This document shows positions 1 through 8,427 of a stretch of 64,000 bases of DNA, piece by piece. Position 1 is the stretch's first letter, and each line of letters starts with the position of its first letter. Below the pieces are notes generated by a model. The model was not told where the DNA came from. It worked only from the letters and a program-made list of their open reading frames with translations, and did not search any database. This DNA comes from Streptomyces sp. NBC_01306. GTDB taxonomy: Bacteria > Actinomycetota > Actinomycetes > Streptomycetales > Streptomycetaceae. Location of the stretch: positions 6,124,501-6,188,500 of the forward strand of contig NZ_JAPEPC010000001.1 in NCBI RefSeq assembly GCF_026340465.1. The letters are read 5' to 3'. Made by a program: the position numbers and the translations under genes.

Positions 1-866
1 TACGTACCGTCCTTGATCAGCTGATTCACCGCGGCCCGGAAGGCAGGCGCCAGTGGCGTCCCCTTTTTGAAGGCGAATCCGACATCGAGACGGTGGAACT
101 CATTGAGGAACCGCAGCCCCGGCTGCTGTTCGACGGCGAAGCGCAGGCCGTTGATCGTCGACATCACCACATCACTGCGGCCCTGCTGGAGCGAGCCCCA
201 GAGCGCGGCGGAGTCGGCATACGTCTGGACCCGGTAATCCTTCTTCCCCGCAGCGGCGCACAGCTTCTTGGCCGCATCCAGGGTCGCCTCGAATGTGGTG
301 CCGGCGCCGGTGGCCACATTCAGCCCGCACAGCTGTGTCAGATCGGTAACCTTGCCCAGTTTGCTGTCCTTGCGTACGGCGAAGCCCTGGCCGTCATTGA
401 TGTACGTAACGAAGTCGATCACCTTGCGGCGCTCGTCGGTCACGCCGAAATTGCCCACGCCCAGGTCGAATTTGCCGCTGTCGAGTGCGGGCAGAATCGT
501 CTCGAAACCGGCGGCCTCACGTTTCAGCTTCAGACCGAGCGTCCTCGCGGCGGCGTCCGCGAAGTCGATGTCCTGGCCCACCAGGGTCTTCCCGTCGGGC
601 AGATAACTGGTGCCGGGCGGGGCACCGCCGACGGCGGTCGCCAGGGTGAGGGTGCCGCCTTTCCGCAGGTCGGCGGGGAGCAGTGCGACGGCCGCCCGGT
701 CGGGACGTACGTCCGACACCACGTCGCGGGTCGGGAGTGCGGCCGGCTTCGCCACGGCCTTCGAGCCGCCGCCCGTGGTCGCGGGGTCGCCCGATCCACA
801 GGCCGTCAGGGCCAGTGCGGCCGCGGTGATCAGGGCTGAGGCAGCGACTCTTCGGCTCTTGCTCAT
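1..866 (-). CDS. ABC transporter substrate-binding lipoprotein (partial, runs off left edge)
   Basis: Extracellular solute-binding protein of the polar amino acid (SBP_bac_3) type. The N-terminus reads as a lipoprotein signal: basic MSKSRR, a hydrophobic stretch, then the lipobox LTAC with the lipidated Cys at residue 23. The visible 288 residues include typical family segments such as LVGQDIDFADAAARTLGL and FDLGVGNFGVTDERRKVI. The stop codon lies left of the window, so the C-terminus is missing. The gene is divergent from the permease/ATPase operon to its right and probably supplies the binding protein for it. A sulfur-type leader peptide sits upstream on the same strand, so an organosulfur amino acid is the likely ligand (inference). 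A general amino acid ligand remains possible. Confidence 0.85.
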   Translation of the reverse strand, partial: MSKSRRVAASALITAAALALTACGSGDPATTGGGSKAVAKPAALPTRDVVSDVRPDRAAVALLPADLRKGGTLTLATAVGGAPPGTSYLPDGKTLVGQDIDFADAAARTLGLKLKREAAGFETILPALDSGKFDLGVGNFGVTDERRKVIDFVTYINDGQGFAVRKDSKLGKVTDLTQLCGLNVATGAGTTFEATLDAAKKLCAAAGKKDYRVQTYADSAALWGSLQQGRSDVVMSTINGLRFAVEQQPGLRFLNEFHRLDVGFAFKKGTPLAPAFRAAVNQLIKDGT

Positions 867-1012
867 GACGTCGGATTCTCCAGATGTGCACGGCACGACC
901 GCCGTTCCGGCCTGGCCCCGGGGATCGCGCATGACGGATTCACGGATACACGGATTCACAGCCGTGACAGGGCAGGAGGGAACGGCGGAAGGGCCACAGG
1001 GAAGGCGGACAG

Positions 1013-1045
1013 GGGGAATGGCGAGGGGAATGGCGAGGGGAGTGG
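1013..1045. repeat. 12-bp purine-rich tandem repeat
   Basis: Two exact copies of GGGGAATGGCGA (1013-1024 and 1025-1036) are followed by a degraded third copy. The repeat lies in the untranslated region between the leader peptide and the binding-protein gene. No function can be read from it. Confidence 0.6.
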
Positions 1046-1206
1046 TGGGGAAAGCGCTGCGCGGGTGAAGGCGTGAGGGATCAGCACGATGCCGTGGCGC
1101 GAGCGCGGGACGAGATCGCGTGAAAGAGGCGGCCCGGAAAGGGCGCAGAAGCAAGAAGGGCGATACGCGGAGGAAACACGCGCAGCGAGAAAGAGCGGGG
1201 GTCAGC

Positions 1207-1278
1207 TCAACAGGAAGAGGACCACACTCGACCGAAGTCGATGTGGGAGCGGGTGACCAGCCACTGCTGCGGATGCAT
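1207..1278 (-). CDS. Sulfur-operon type leader peptide (23 aa)
   Basis: This 23-codon frame starts at ATG and ends with RSHIDFGRVWSSSC followed directly by TGA. It resembles the short actinobacterial putative leader peptides with a core like R-[RS]-H-[IV]-D-L-x-R-V-x-S-x-x-C that precede cysteine and sulfonate genes (family knowledge, from memory). The terminal Cys codon suits cysteine-responsive attenuation, as described for mycobacterial upstream ORFs. It lies about 340 bp upstream of the binding-protein gene on the same strand. No strong Shine-Dalgarno sequence is visible, which is not unusual for such leaders. The call rests on the peptide motif and on the oxygenase-rich neighbourhood. 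Confidence 0.6.
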   Translation of the reverse strand: MHPQQWLVTRSHIDFGRVWSSSC

Positions 1279-1349
1279 GGCCCAAGTGGAACAGGCATCC
1301 GTTACCCCGTCAACTGCCGCCGGACGTAACGCCCACAGTATGGACAGCC

Positions 1350-1380
1350 TTGACAGCGTACGGAACCAGCGCCGTAATCT
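1350..1380 (+). promoter_or_regulatory. Candidate housekeeping promoter for the permease operon
   Basis: TTGACA at 1350-1355 and TAATCT at 1375-1380 are separated by 19 bp. This is close to the HrdB-type consensus, with a spacing 1-2 bp longer than ideal. It lies 90 bp upstream of the permease start codon and reads towards it. Confidence 0.3.
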
Positions 1381-1470
1381 CGGCAGCGGACCGTGCTGAG
1401 GGGCTCGGTCCGCTGCTGCACCGCGTGAAGGCATCACCGTGTTCGATCTCTGCATCCACGGAGCCTTCTC

Positions 1471-2322
1471 ATGTCCGCGTCGTCAGACACCCTTCCCCAG
1501 CTCTCCCAGGCACCGCCCGCGGACGACGGCCCGGTGCCGCGCATCGTGCCGGTCCGCCGCACCGGCCAGTGGGCGGCGGCCGCCGTGGTGCTGGTACTGC
1601 TCGCCGGCGCCGTCACCTCCGTCGTCCGCAACGAGGCCTTCCAGTGGGGTGTGGTCGCCGACTACTTCGCCACCACCGCCGTGCTGCGCGGTCTCGGCCT
1701 GACCCTCTGGCTCACCGCCGCCGTCATGGTGCTCGGCTTCGCCCTCGGCACCCTGCTCGCCGTGGCGCGGATGTCCGCCAACCCCGTGCTGCGCGCGGTC
1801 GCCTGGGGATACATCTGGCTCTTCCGGTCGACGCCGATCCTGGTGCAGCTGCTGTTCTGGTTCAACATCGGAGCGCTCTACCCGCGGATTCTGGGCGTCA
1901 GGACCGTCGACCTCCTCGGCCCGGTCACCGTCGCCATCGTCGGGCTGACCCTGCACGAGGCGGCGTACGCGGCCGAGGTCGTACGCGGCGGCATCCTCTC
2001 CGTCGGACGCGGCCAGACCGAGGCGGCCGAGTCGCTGGGGCTCGGCCGGTGGCGCAGGCTGCGGCGGATCGTGCTGCCGCAGGCCATGCGGTCGATCGTG
2101 CCGCCCGCGGGGAACATGCTCATCGGCACGCTCAAGGGCACATCGATCGTCTCCGTCATCGCCGTCCAGGACCTGCTCTACTCCGTGCAGCTCGTCTACC
2201 ACCGCACGTACCAGGTCATCCCGCTGCTGCTGGTCGCCACCATCTGGTACGCGCTCGTCACCTCGGTGCTCAGCGCGGGCCAGCACTACATCGAGCGGTA
2301 CTACGCGCGCGGTGCCCGGTGA
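1471..2322 (+). CDS. Amino acid ABC transporter permease
   Basis: Inner-membrane permease of the HisM/GlnP type, 283 aa. After a hydrophilic N-terminus of about 25 residues come several hydrophobic segments, then the cytoplasmic EAA loop around EAAESLGLGRWRRLRRIVLP that docks the ATPase. The pattern ending QAMRSIVPPAGN is typical of polar amino acid permeases. The next gene starts inside its stop codon (GTGA), so translation is coupled. The divergent binding protein and the downstream ATPase would complete the importer. Because the operon also carries two flavin monooxygenases, the substrate may be a sulfur-containing amino acid, as in the Bacillus ytm/ytn system (inference). Confidence 0.88.
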   Translation: MSASSDTLPQLSQAPPADDGPVPRIVPVRRTGQWAAAAVVLVLLAGAVTSVVRNEAFQWGVVADYFATTAVLRGLGLTLWLTAAVMVLGFALGTLLAVARMSANPVLRAVAWGYIWLFRSTPILVQLLFWFNIGALYPRILGVRTVDLLGPVTVAIVGLTLHEAAYAAEVVRGGILSVGRGQTEAAESLGLGRWRRLRRIVLPQAMRSIVPPAGNMLIGTLKGTSIVSVIAVQDLLYSVQLVYHRTYQVIPLLLVATIWYALVTSVLSAGQHYIERYYARGAR

Positions 2323-4085
2323 GGGGGTCCGTGGCGGTGGTCGGGGCCGGTCCGCGCGGCACCGGATTCCTGGAGCGGCTCGCCGCCAACGCCCCTTCGC
2401 TGTACGGGAACCAGCCGCTCGACATCCATCTGATCGACCCCTACCCGCCGGGCGGCGGGCGCATCTGGCGCCAGGACCAGTCACCGCTGCTGTGGATGAA
2501 CTCCATGGCGGCCGACGTCACCATGTTCACCGACGAATCCGCGCAGCCCCTTGAGGGCCCCGTACGTCCGGGCCCCGACTTCGCCGAGTGGTCCGGGGCC
2601 GACCCGCGGACCTTCCCCACCCGGCAGGCGCAGAGCGGCTATCTGCGCTGGGTGTACGAGGAGGCCGTGGCCGCGCTGCCGCCGGGCTCCGCGGTACGCC
2701 GGCACCGGACGCGCGCGGTACGGATCAGTGGCCCGGCCGACGGCCGCCAGCAGGTGTGGCTGGAGGGGGAGGCCGAGCCGGTCATCGCCGATCTGGTGGT
2801 GCTGACCGTCGGCCACCTGGACGCGGATCCCGACGAGGAACAGCGCGAACTGGCCCGGTTCGCCCAGCGGCACGGGCTCGTGCACCTGCCGCCCGCCTTC
2901 ACGGCGGACAGCGACCTGTCGGTGCTCGGCGCCGGCGAACCGGTCGTAGTCCGCGGCTTCGGCCTCGCCTTCATCGACCTGATGGTGCTCCTCACCGAGG
3001 GGCGCGGCGGCCGGTACGACGCACGGGGGGAGTATCTGCCCTCCGGCCGGGAGCCGGTCATGTACGTCGGATCGCGGCGCGGAGTGCCGTACCACTCCAA
3101 GATCGGCTACGGCTGGACCGGCGAACGCCCGCCGCTGCCACGGTTCTTCGGGCCCGAGCAGGTGGACCAGCTGCTCGCCGCGCCGGGGCCGGTCGACTTC
3201 GACCGCGACGTACGCCCGCTCATCGACCGGGAGCTCGGATTCGCCCACTACCACCGGCTCTTCACCGCGCACCCCGGCCGCACCACCGTCGAGTGGCCGG
3301 TCTTCGAGGAGAAGTACGCCGCGGCCGCCACCGGGCCGGAGCTGGCCGCGCTGGCCGAGGACGCCGTCCCCGACCCCGCCGACCGCTTCGACCCGGCGGC
3401 GCTCGACCGGCCGCTGGACGGCGTACGCCATGACTCCCTCGACGCACTCCAGGAGAGCCTGCGCGGCTGCATCGAGGCCGATCTCACCCGCCGCCACGAC
3501 CCGGCGCACAGCCCGGACCTGGCGGTCTTCCTCGGACTGCTCTCGGTCTACGGTCAGTTGACCCGCCTCGGCGACACCGGTGAGGGCGGCGCCCGCTGGC
3601 ACGGATTCTTCAGCTATCTGGCGTCGGGCCCGCCGGGACCGCGGCTGCGGCAGCTCCTCGCCCTGTCCCGCGCCGGTGTGGTGCGGTTCCTCGGCGCGGG
3701 CATCACCGTCGCCGCCGACGAGAGCCGCGGTGTGTTCAGCGCGGGCAGCGCGAGCGTTCCGGGGGAGCGCGTCGAGGCCCGCGCCCTGGTCGAGGCGAGG
3801 CTGCCCGCACCCTCGCCCGCGCGCACCCGCAGCGCCCTGCTGAACGCGCTGTACGAGGACGGGGCGCGGTCCAGCGCTGCGGGCCTGCTCGTCGTGGACC
3901 CGTCCGACGGACGGGTCGTGGAGCGTGGCACAGGGCCGCATCCGCGGCGTTTCGCACTCGGCCCGCACACCACGGCCCGCTCGGCCGGCGCCTTCGCCAG
4001 GCCGCACACGAACGCCCCCGCATTCCGGCAGAACGACGCCACCGCGCGCGCTGCCCTCACCCTGCTCAAGGAGTCCGCACGATGA
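2319..4085 (+). CDS. FAD/NAD(P)-binding protein (NAD_binding_9 type)
   Basis: A 588-aa flavoprotein-like enzyme. The dinucleotide-binding motif VVGAGPRGTGFLERL is at the extreme N-terminus, followed by a segment around IDPYPPGGGRIWRQDQ. Both fit the FAD-NAD(P)-binding family found as single proteins in actinobacteria, whose reaction is poorly known. GTG at 2319 overlaps the permease stop in a GTGA arrangement; a second in-frame GTG at 2331 is an alternative. Its place between permease and ATPase ties it to the imported compound. A role in reducing flavin or oxidising the substrate for the downstream monooxygenases is conjecture. Confidence 0.75.
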   Translation: MRGSVAVVGAGPRGTGFLERLAANAPSLYGNQPLDIHLIDPYPPGGGRIWRQDQSPLLWMNSMAADVTMFTDESAQPLEGPVRPGPDFAEWSGADPRTFPTRQAQSGYLRWVYEEAVAALPPGSAVRRHRTRAVRISGPADGRQQVWLEGEAEPVIADLVVLTVGHLDADPDEEQRELARFAQRHGLVHLPPAFTADSDLSVLGAGEPVVVRGFGLAFIDLMVLLTEGRGGRYDARGEYLPSGREPVMYVGSRRGVPYHSKIGYGWTGERPPLPRFFGPEQVDQLLAAPGPVDFDRDVRPLIDRELGFAHYHRLFTAHPGRTTVEWPVFEEKYAAAATGPELAALAEDAVPDPADRFDPAALDRPLDGVRHDSLDALQESLRGCIEADLTRRHDPAHSPDLAVFLGLLSVYGQLTRLGDTGEGGARWHGFFSYLASGPPGPRLRQLLALSRAGVVRFLGAGITVAADESRGVFSAGSASVPGERVEARALVEARLPAPSPARTRSALLNALYEDGARSSAAGLLVVDPSDGRVVERGTGPHPRRFALGPHTTARSAGAFARPHTNAPAFRQNDATARAALTLLKESAR

Positions 4086-4981
4086 CAACGAGCCCGACGA
4101 CGACCGGCCCGACGAAGACCGGCCCGACGAAGACCGGCCCGACGAAGACCGGCCCGGCGCAGGCCGGACTGACGGATGCCGGCCCGACGAATACCGGCCC
4201 GGCGGACGCGTCGGACCCGGCCCCCGCCATGGTCGAGATCAGGGCCGTGCACAAGAGCTTCGGCCCTCTCGAAGTGCTGCGCGGGATCGACCTGACAGTC
4301 CGCACCGGTGAGGTGACCGTCGTACTCGGCCCGTCCGGTTCGGGGAAGTCGACCCTGCTGCGGACCATCAACCACCTGGAGAAGGTGGACCGCGGCTGGA
4401 TCAGCGTGGACGGCACCCTGGTCGGCTACCGCCGCTCCGGCGACCGTCTCCACGAACTGCCCGAGCGCGAGGTGCTCAAACAGCGCACCCGGATCGGCTT
4501 CGTCTTCCAGAACTTCCATCTCTTCCCGCACCTGACCGTGCTGGAGAACATCACCGAAGCCCCCGTGGCCGCCCTCGGGAGGCCCAGGAAGCAGGCGGAG
4601 GCGGCCGCGCAGGAGCTGCTGGCCCGGGTAGGGCTCGCCGACAAGGCGTCCGCCTACCCGGGCAGGCTCTCCGGCGGACAGCAGCAGCGGGTGGCCATCG
4701 CCCGCGCGCTCGCCCTGGAACCCAGCCTGCTCCTGTTCGACGAGCCCACGTCGGCTCTCGACCCCGAACTCGTCGGTGAAGTCCTCGATGTCATCAAGGA
4801 CTTGGCCGCCCAGGGCACGACGATGATCGTCGTCACCCATGAGATCGGCTTCGCCCGGGAGGCCGCCGACACGGTGGTCTTCATGGACGAGGGCCGGATC
4901 GTGGAGCAGGGCCCGCCCGCCGCCGTGCTCGACCACCCGGAGCATGAGCGGACCCGCGCCTTCCTCTCCAAGGTCCTGTGA
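4082..4981 (+). CDS. Amino acid ABC transporter ATP-binding protein with repeat-rich N-terminal extension
   Basis: ATPase of a polar amino acid importer. It has Walker A GPSGSGKSTLLR, the signature LSGGQQQRVAIARAL, Walker B LLLFDEPTSALD and the switch His in VVTHE. The ATPase domain proper begins at Met50 (MVEIRAVHKSFG). Before it lie 49 residues of TGPTK-like repeats, unusual for this family. AAGGAG 8-9 nt before the ATG at 4082 supports translation of the extension, and the ATG overlaps the previous stop (ATGA). An internal start at 4229 would give the canonical protein but has no clear ribosome binding site. Confidence 0.88.
   Translation: MTTSPTTTGPTKTGPTKTGPTKTGPAQAGLTDAGPTNTGPADASDPAPAMVEIRAVHKSFGPLEVLRGIDLTVRTGEVTVVLGPSGSGKSTLLRTINHLEKVDRGWISVDGTLVGYRRSGDRLHELPEREVLKQRTRIGFVFQNFHLFPHLTVLENITEAPVAALGRPRKQAEAAAQELLARVGLADKASAYPGRLSGGQQQRVAIARALALEPSLLLFDEPTSALDPELVGEVLDVIKDLAAQGTTMIVVTHEIGFAREAADTVVFMDEGRIVEQGPPAAVLDHPEHERTRAFLSKVL
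4094..4198 (+). repeat. 15-bp in-frame tandem repeat (7 units) encoding PTxTG pentapeptides
   Basis: Seven consecutive 15-bp units code for a P-T-K-T-G-like pentapeptide in the N-terminal extension of the ABC ATPase. Units 2-4 are identical and the others carry substitutions. Copy number can be expected to vary between strains. Confidence 0.85.
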
Positions 4982-4995
4982 AAGGACTCCTGACC

Positions 4996-6075
4996 ATGCC
5001 AGTGCCCCGCCCCCTCCACCTCGCCGCCGAGATCGGCGGCCGGCCGCGGTACGACGCCGGCCACTACACCCGCCTCGCGCTCCTCGCCGAGCGCGGCAAC
5101 CTCGACTTCATCACCCTCGACGACTCCTTCGCCCGGCCGGGGCCCGACGCCCTCGCCGTGCTCGCCCGCGTCGCCCCCGGGACCGGACGGATCGGCCTGG
5201 TACCGGCCGTGACCACCACCCACACCGAGCCGTTCCATGTCTCGTCGGCCGTCGCCACCCTGGACTGGGTCAGCCGCGGCCGGGCCGGCTGGCGCACCGC
5301 GGTGTCGGACACCGCGGCCGAGGCCGCACTCTTCGGACGCCGCGACGCCGCGCCCCACGACGAGCTCTGGCACGAGGCCGGCGAAGTCGCCGACGTGGCG
5401 GCCAGGTTGTGGGACAGCTGGGACGACGACGCGGAGATCCGCGATGTGGCCACCGGCCGCTTCATCGACCGCGACAGGCTGCACTACACCGACTTCACCG
5501 GCCGTACGTTCTCCGTCCGGGGACCCGCGATCGTGCCCAGACCGCCCCAGGGCCACCCCGTCACGGTGGTCGACGGAACCGGTGCGGCGGCCCGCGAGAC
5601 GGCCGTCCGGCACGCCGATGTCGTACTCGTACGCGCCGAGGACCCGGTCACCGCCCGTACGTGCAGGGAGGAGATCAGGAACCGGGCGGCCGCCCACGGC
5701 CGCAGCCCCGACCAGCTGCGTGTCCTGGTATCCCTCCCGGTCGAACTGCACACCGGCGCCGACGCGGTGGGCCTCGCCCGGCTGATCGCCGACTGGTACG
5801 AGCAGGACGCGGCCGACGGCTTCCATCTGATCCCCGCCGACGTGGAGCGCGACCTCCCGCTCATCGTCGACGGCACGGTCCCGGTGCTCCAGCACCACTG
5901 CCTGCTGCGCCGGTTCTATCCGGGCGCGACGCTCCGCGAGCATCTGGGACTGGCCCGTCCCGCAGGCCGGTACGCGGCACGGAGCCCCGGGGGACGGCAC
6001 GCACCGGGCGCCGCAGGCCGGTACGCGCAGAGCGCCGCAGGCCGGTACGCACAGAGCCCGGGGGGACGGCCGTGA
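4996..6075 (+). CDS. LLM-class flavin-dependent oxidoreductase
   Basis: A 359-aa luciferase-like monooxygenase. The opening LHLAAEIGG and segments such as LDFITLDDSF and LDWVSRGRAGWR match this fold, which uses reduced FMN from a separate reductase. The ATG at 4996 is preferred over the GTG at 4978 that overlaps the ATPase stop, because AAAGGA lies 9 nt upstream of it. The last 35 or so residues are repeats (GRYAQS/GGR) that look dispensable. It is shorter than the monooxygenase downstream, recalling the YtmO/YtnJ pair of the Bacillus S-substituted cysteine operon, so C-S bond cleavage of an imported organosulfur compound is the favoured role (inference). Confidence 0.8.
   Translation: MPVPRPLHLAAEIGGRPRYDAGHYTRLALLAERGNLDFITLDDSFARPGPDALAVLARVAPGTGRIGLVPAVTTTHTEPFHVSSAVATLDWVSRGRAGWRTAVSDTAAEAALFGRRDAAPHDELWHEAGEVADVAARLWDSWDDDAEIRDVATGRFIDRDRLHYTDFTGRTFSVRGPAIVPRPPQGHPVTVVDGTGAAARETAVRHADVVLVRAEDPVTARTCREEIRNRAAAHGRSPDQLRVLVSLPVELHTGADAVGLARLIADWYEQDAADGFHLIPADVERDLPLIVDGTVPVLQHHCLLRRFYPGATLREHLGLARPAGRYAARSPGGRHAPGAAGRYAQSAAGRYAQSPGGRP
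5961..6069 (+). repeat. C-terminal coding repeats in the LLM oxidoreductase
   Basis: CGCAGGCCGGTACGC occurs at 5961, 6012 and 6036, and a CCGGGGGACGG-like block occurs twice (about 5987 and 6059). Together they encode the repetitive GRYA/GGR tail of the protein. The tail lies outside the barrel fold. Confidence 0.7.
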
Positions 6076-7373
6076 CCGCACAGCAGAAGCAGATGCATCT
6101 CGCCGCCCACTTCCCGGGCGTCAACAGCACCACCGTGTGGACGGATCCCCGCTCGCGGAGCCAGATCGAGTTCTCCTCCTTCGAGCATCTCGCCCGGACG
6201 GCCGAGCGCGGCAGGTTCGACTTCTTCTTCCTCGCCGAGGGGCTGCGGCTGCGCGAGCACCGGGGACGCATCCACGACCTGGACGTGGTCGGCAGACCCG
6301 AGTCGATCACCCTGCTCAACGCGCTGGCGGCCGTCACCGACCGGCTCGGTCTGGCCGCGACCGTGAACGCCACCTTCAACGAGCCGTACGAACTCGCCCG
6401 CAGGCTCGCCACCCTCGACCACCTCAGCGGCGGGCGGGCCGCCTGGAACGTGGTCACCTCGTCCGACGCCTTCACCGGCGAGAACTTCCGGCGCGGCGGC
6501 TATCTCGACCGGGCCGACCGCTACACCCGCGCCGCCGAGTTCGTCGCGACGGCGCGTGAACTGTGGGACTCCTGGAGCCCCGACGGCAGCCCGAGTCCCT
6601 TCGCCCACCCGGGCCGGCACTTCGACATCGCGGGCGAGTTCACCGTCCCGCGCTCCCCGCAGGGCCACCCGGTCGTCATCCAGGCCGGCGACTCGGACGA
6701 GGGCCGGGAGTTCGCGGCCTCGTCCGCCGACGTGATCTTCACCCGGCACGGCACACTCGACGCGGGCCGCGCCTTTTACGCCGACACCAAGCGGCGGCTG
6801 GCGAAGTACGGCCGTGAGCCGTCGGAGCTGAAGATCATGCCGGGTGTCAGCTACGTCCTGGGCGACACCGCGGCCGATGCGCAGGAACGGGCGGCGGTCA
6901 TCCGCGAGCAGCAGGTCTCCCCGCAGAACGCGATCCTCGCCCTGGAGCAGATCTGGGGCCGGGACCTCTCCTCGTACGACCCGGACGGGCCCCTGCCCGA
7001 GATCGACCCCGATCCCGGTTCGGATCTCGTCCAGGGGCGGGTCAGGGTGGCCGATCCGCAAGCCGTCGCCGCGAAGTGGCGGGCGCTCTCGCAGGAGAAG
7101 GGGCTGTCCATCCGGCAGACGGTCATCGAGACCACCGGACGCCAGTCCTTCATCGGCACCCCGGAAGCGGTGGCCGCCGAACTGCATGAATTCGTCCGGG
7201 CGGACGCGGCCGACGGGTTCGTCCTCGTCCCGCATCTCACCCCGGGCGGACTCGACGACTTCGTCGACCGGGTCGTACCACTGCTCCAGGAGCGCGGGGT
7301 GTTCCGCACCGAGTACAGCGGCCCGACGCTCCGCTCCCACCTCGGTCTCGCCGAGCCGGTATGGAAGGGTTGA
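6072..7373 (+). CDS. NtaA/SnaA/DszA-family FMN-dependent monooxygenase
   Basis: A 433-aa flavin monooxygenase of the group that includes nitrilotriacetate monooxygenase and DszA. It opens with MHLAAHFPGVNSTTVW and contains FDFFFLAEGLRLREHRG, SGGRAAWNVVTSSD and VIQAGDSDEGREFAA, all typical of the family. The GTG start overlaps the previous stop as GTGA. Members act with reduced FMN on N- or S-containing compounds. Together with the importer and the companion LLM enzyme it suggests oxidative release of sulfur from an imported thioether or sulfonated amino acid (inference). The exact substrate cannot be read from sequence. Confidence 0.85.
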   Translation: MTAQQKQMHLAAHFPGVNSTTVWTDPRSRSQIEFSSFEHLARTAERGRFDFFFLAEGLRLREHRGRIHDLDVVGRPESITLLNALAAVTDRLGLAATVNATFNEPYELARRLATLDHLSGGRAAWNVVTSSDAFTGENFRRGGYLDRADRYTRAAEFVATARELWDSWSPDGSPSPFAHPGRHFDIAGEFTVPRSPQGHPVVIQAGDSDEGREFAASSADVIFTRHGTLDAGRAFYADTKRRLAKYGREPSELKIMPGVSYVLGDTAADAQERAAVIREQQVSPQNAILALEQIWGRDLSSYDPDGPLPEIDPDPGSDLVQGRVRVADPQAVAAKWRALSQEKGLSIRQTVIETTGRQSFIGTPEAVAAELHEFVRADAADGFVLVPHLTPGGLDDFVDRVVPLLQERGVFRTEYSGPTLRSHLGLAEPVWKG

Positions 7374-7377
7374 TCCC

Positions 7378-8244
7378 ATGACAGAAGGAACGGGCAGTAC
7401 CGATGGCCCCACGACTGCCACTGATGGCTCCACCGGCTCCACGACTGCCGAGGAAGCAGGGGCGCCGGGGCCGGCCGGCTGGCGGGCGTGGCACGAGCAG
7501 CGCACGGCGACGGTCACCGCGCCCTACGGTCCGCTGGCCCTGACCGGCACCCACTGGCTCGACGACGCGCCGGACGGACGGCTTCCGGATGTAGCGGGCC
7601 ACTGGGAGGCAGCCGGTGACGAGGTGGTGCTGACGGCCACCGCCGAGGACGGACTCTCCCTCGACGGAGAGCCGTTCACCGGACGGACCGCGCTCACCGC
7701 CGACCACACCCCGCCCGCGCAGGCGCGCGTCGCCCAGGGCGACCGGCGGCTGGTCGTGGTGCGCAGGGAGGGGCTGTGGGCGGTCCGCGTCTGGGACCCG
7801 GACTCCGCGAACCGGCGGGCGTTCGCCGGGATCGAGGCCACGCCGTACCACCCGGAGTGGGTGCTTCCCGGCCTCTACCGGCCGTACGGCGCGAGCCGCA
7901 CCGTCCAGGTGCCCAACGCCGACGGCCGCGACCGCGGTCTCGGCCTCTCCGGCGAACTCGCCTTCCACCTGGAGGGCGACGAACACACCCTCCAGGTCGC
8001 GCAGGAGGAGGACGGCTCGCTGTGGGCGGTCTTCGCCGATACCACCAGCGGAACGAGCAGTTACCGGTTCCGCTTCCTGCGGCCCTCCGCGCCGGCGGCC
8101 GACGGCCGGGTGAGCGTCGACTTCAACCGCACGCTGCTGCCGCCCTGCGCCTTCGCCGAGCACTTCATCTGCCCCTTCCCGCCGCCGGGCAACACCCTCC
8201 CGGTCGCGGTCACGGCGGGTGAACGCACGGCGCGTACACGCTGA
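7378..8244 (+). CDS. DUF1684 domain-containing protein
   Basis: A 288-aa protein of unknown function. After a Thr/Gly-rich N-terminus of about 25 residues comes WRAWHEQRTATVTAPYGPLAL, and near the end the family signature with DFNRTLLPPCAFAEHF and the CPFPPPGNTLPV-like block. A GGAAGGG site lies about 9 nt upstream of the ATG, and the gene follows the monooxygenase by only 4 bp. DUF1684 proteins often sit beside metabolic enzymes in Streptomyces; no activity is assigned. It is the last gene of the operon and is followed by a terminator-like hairpin. Confidence 0.8.
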   Translation: MTEGTGSTDGPTTATDGSTGSTTAEEAGAPGPAGWRAWHEQRTATVTAPYGPLALTGTHWLDDAPDGRLPDVAGHWEAAGDEVVLTATAEDGLSLDGEPFTGRTALTADHTPPAQARVAQGDRRLVVVRREGLWAVRVWDPDSANRRAFAGIEATPYHPEWVLPGLYRPYGASRTVQVPNADGRDRGLGLSGELAFHLEGDEHTLQVAQEEDGSLWAVFADTTSGTSSYRFRFLRPSAPAADGRVSVDFNRTLLPPCAFAEHFICPFPPPGNTLPVAVTAGERTARTR

Positions 8245-8304
8245 TCCGTCACCTCGCGGTGGCCGTGCCCGGCCGGAAGGCCCTCTTGCGCCCGACGGCC
8301 GGGT

Positions 8305-8327
8305 CGCGCTGTACTCCCGGCAGCGCG
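8305..8327 (+). terminator. Intrinsic terminator-like hairpin after the sulfur operon
   Basis: CGCGCTG (8305-8311) pairs perfectly with CAGCGCG (8321-8327) over a 9-nt loop and is followed by TTTGT. It lies 60 bp after the DUF1684 stop. Confidence 0.5.
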
Positions 8328-8427
8328 TTTGTCAGGGACACGGCGGGAGTGCTCTGCCGTGCCCCGGCCTGCGCCTCATGGGTCCCCCCACCGAAGGACC
8401 CGCGGATTCTCTTCCGGAGGAACTGAT

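Larger units (their letters stand above)
867..1470. other. 604-bp divergent intergenic region
   Basis: This spacer separates the binding-protein gene from the permease operon. It holds a short leader-peptide ORF on the minus strand, a purine-rich 12-bp tandem repeat and one promoter-like pair on the plus strand, listed separately. No further gene was recognised. Several short open frames cross it but none has family-like sequence or a convincing ribosome binding site. Confidence 0.6.

Noticed and set aside
1120..1329. Possible 69-residue gene on the plus strand in the first spacer
   Set aside because: Lys/Arg-rich with no ribosome binding site, and it overlaps the better supported leader peptide on the other strand.
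2481..4088. Long open frame on the minus strand opposite the FAD/NAD(P)-binding gene
   Set aside because: Its sequence is composition-driven shadow coding of the plus-strand gene, without family motifs or a ribosome binding site. The plus frame has a clear nucleotide-binding motif and operon overlaps.
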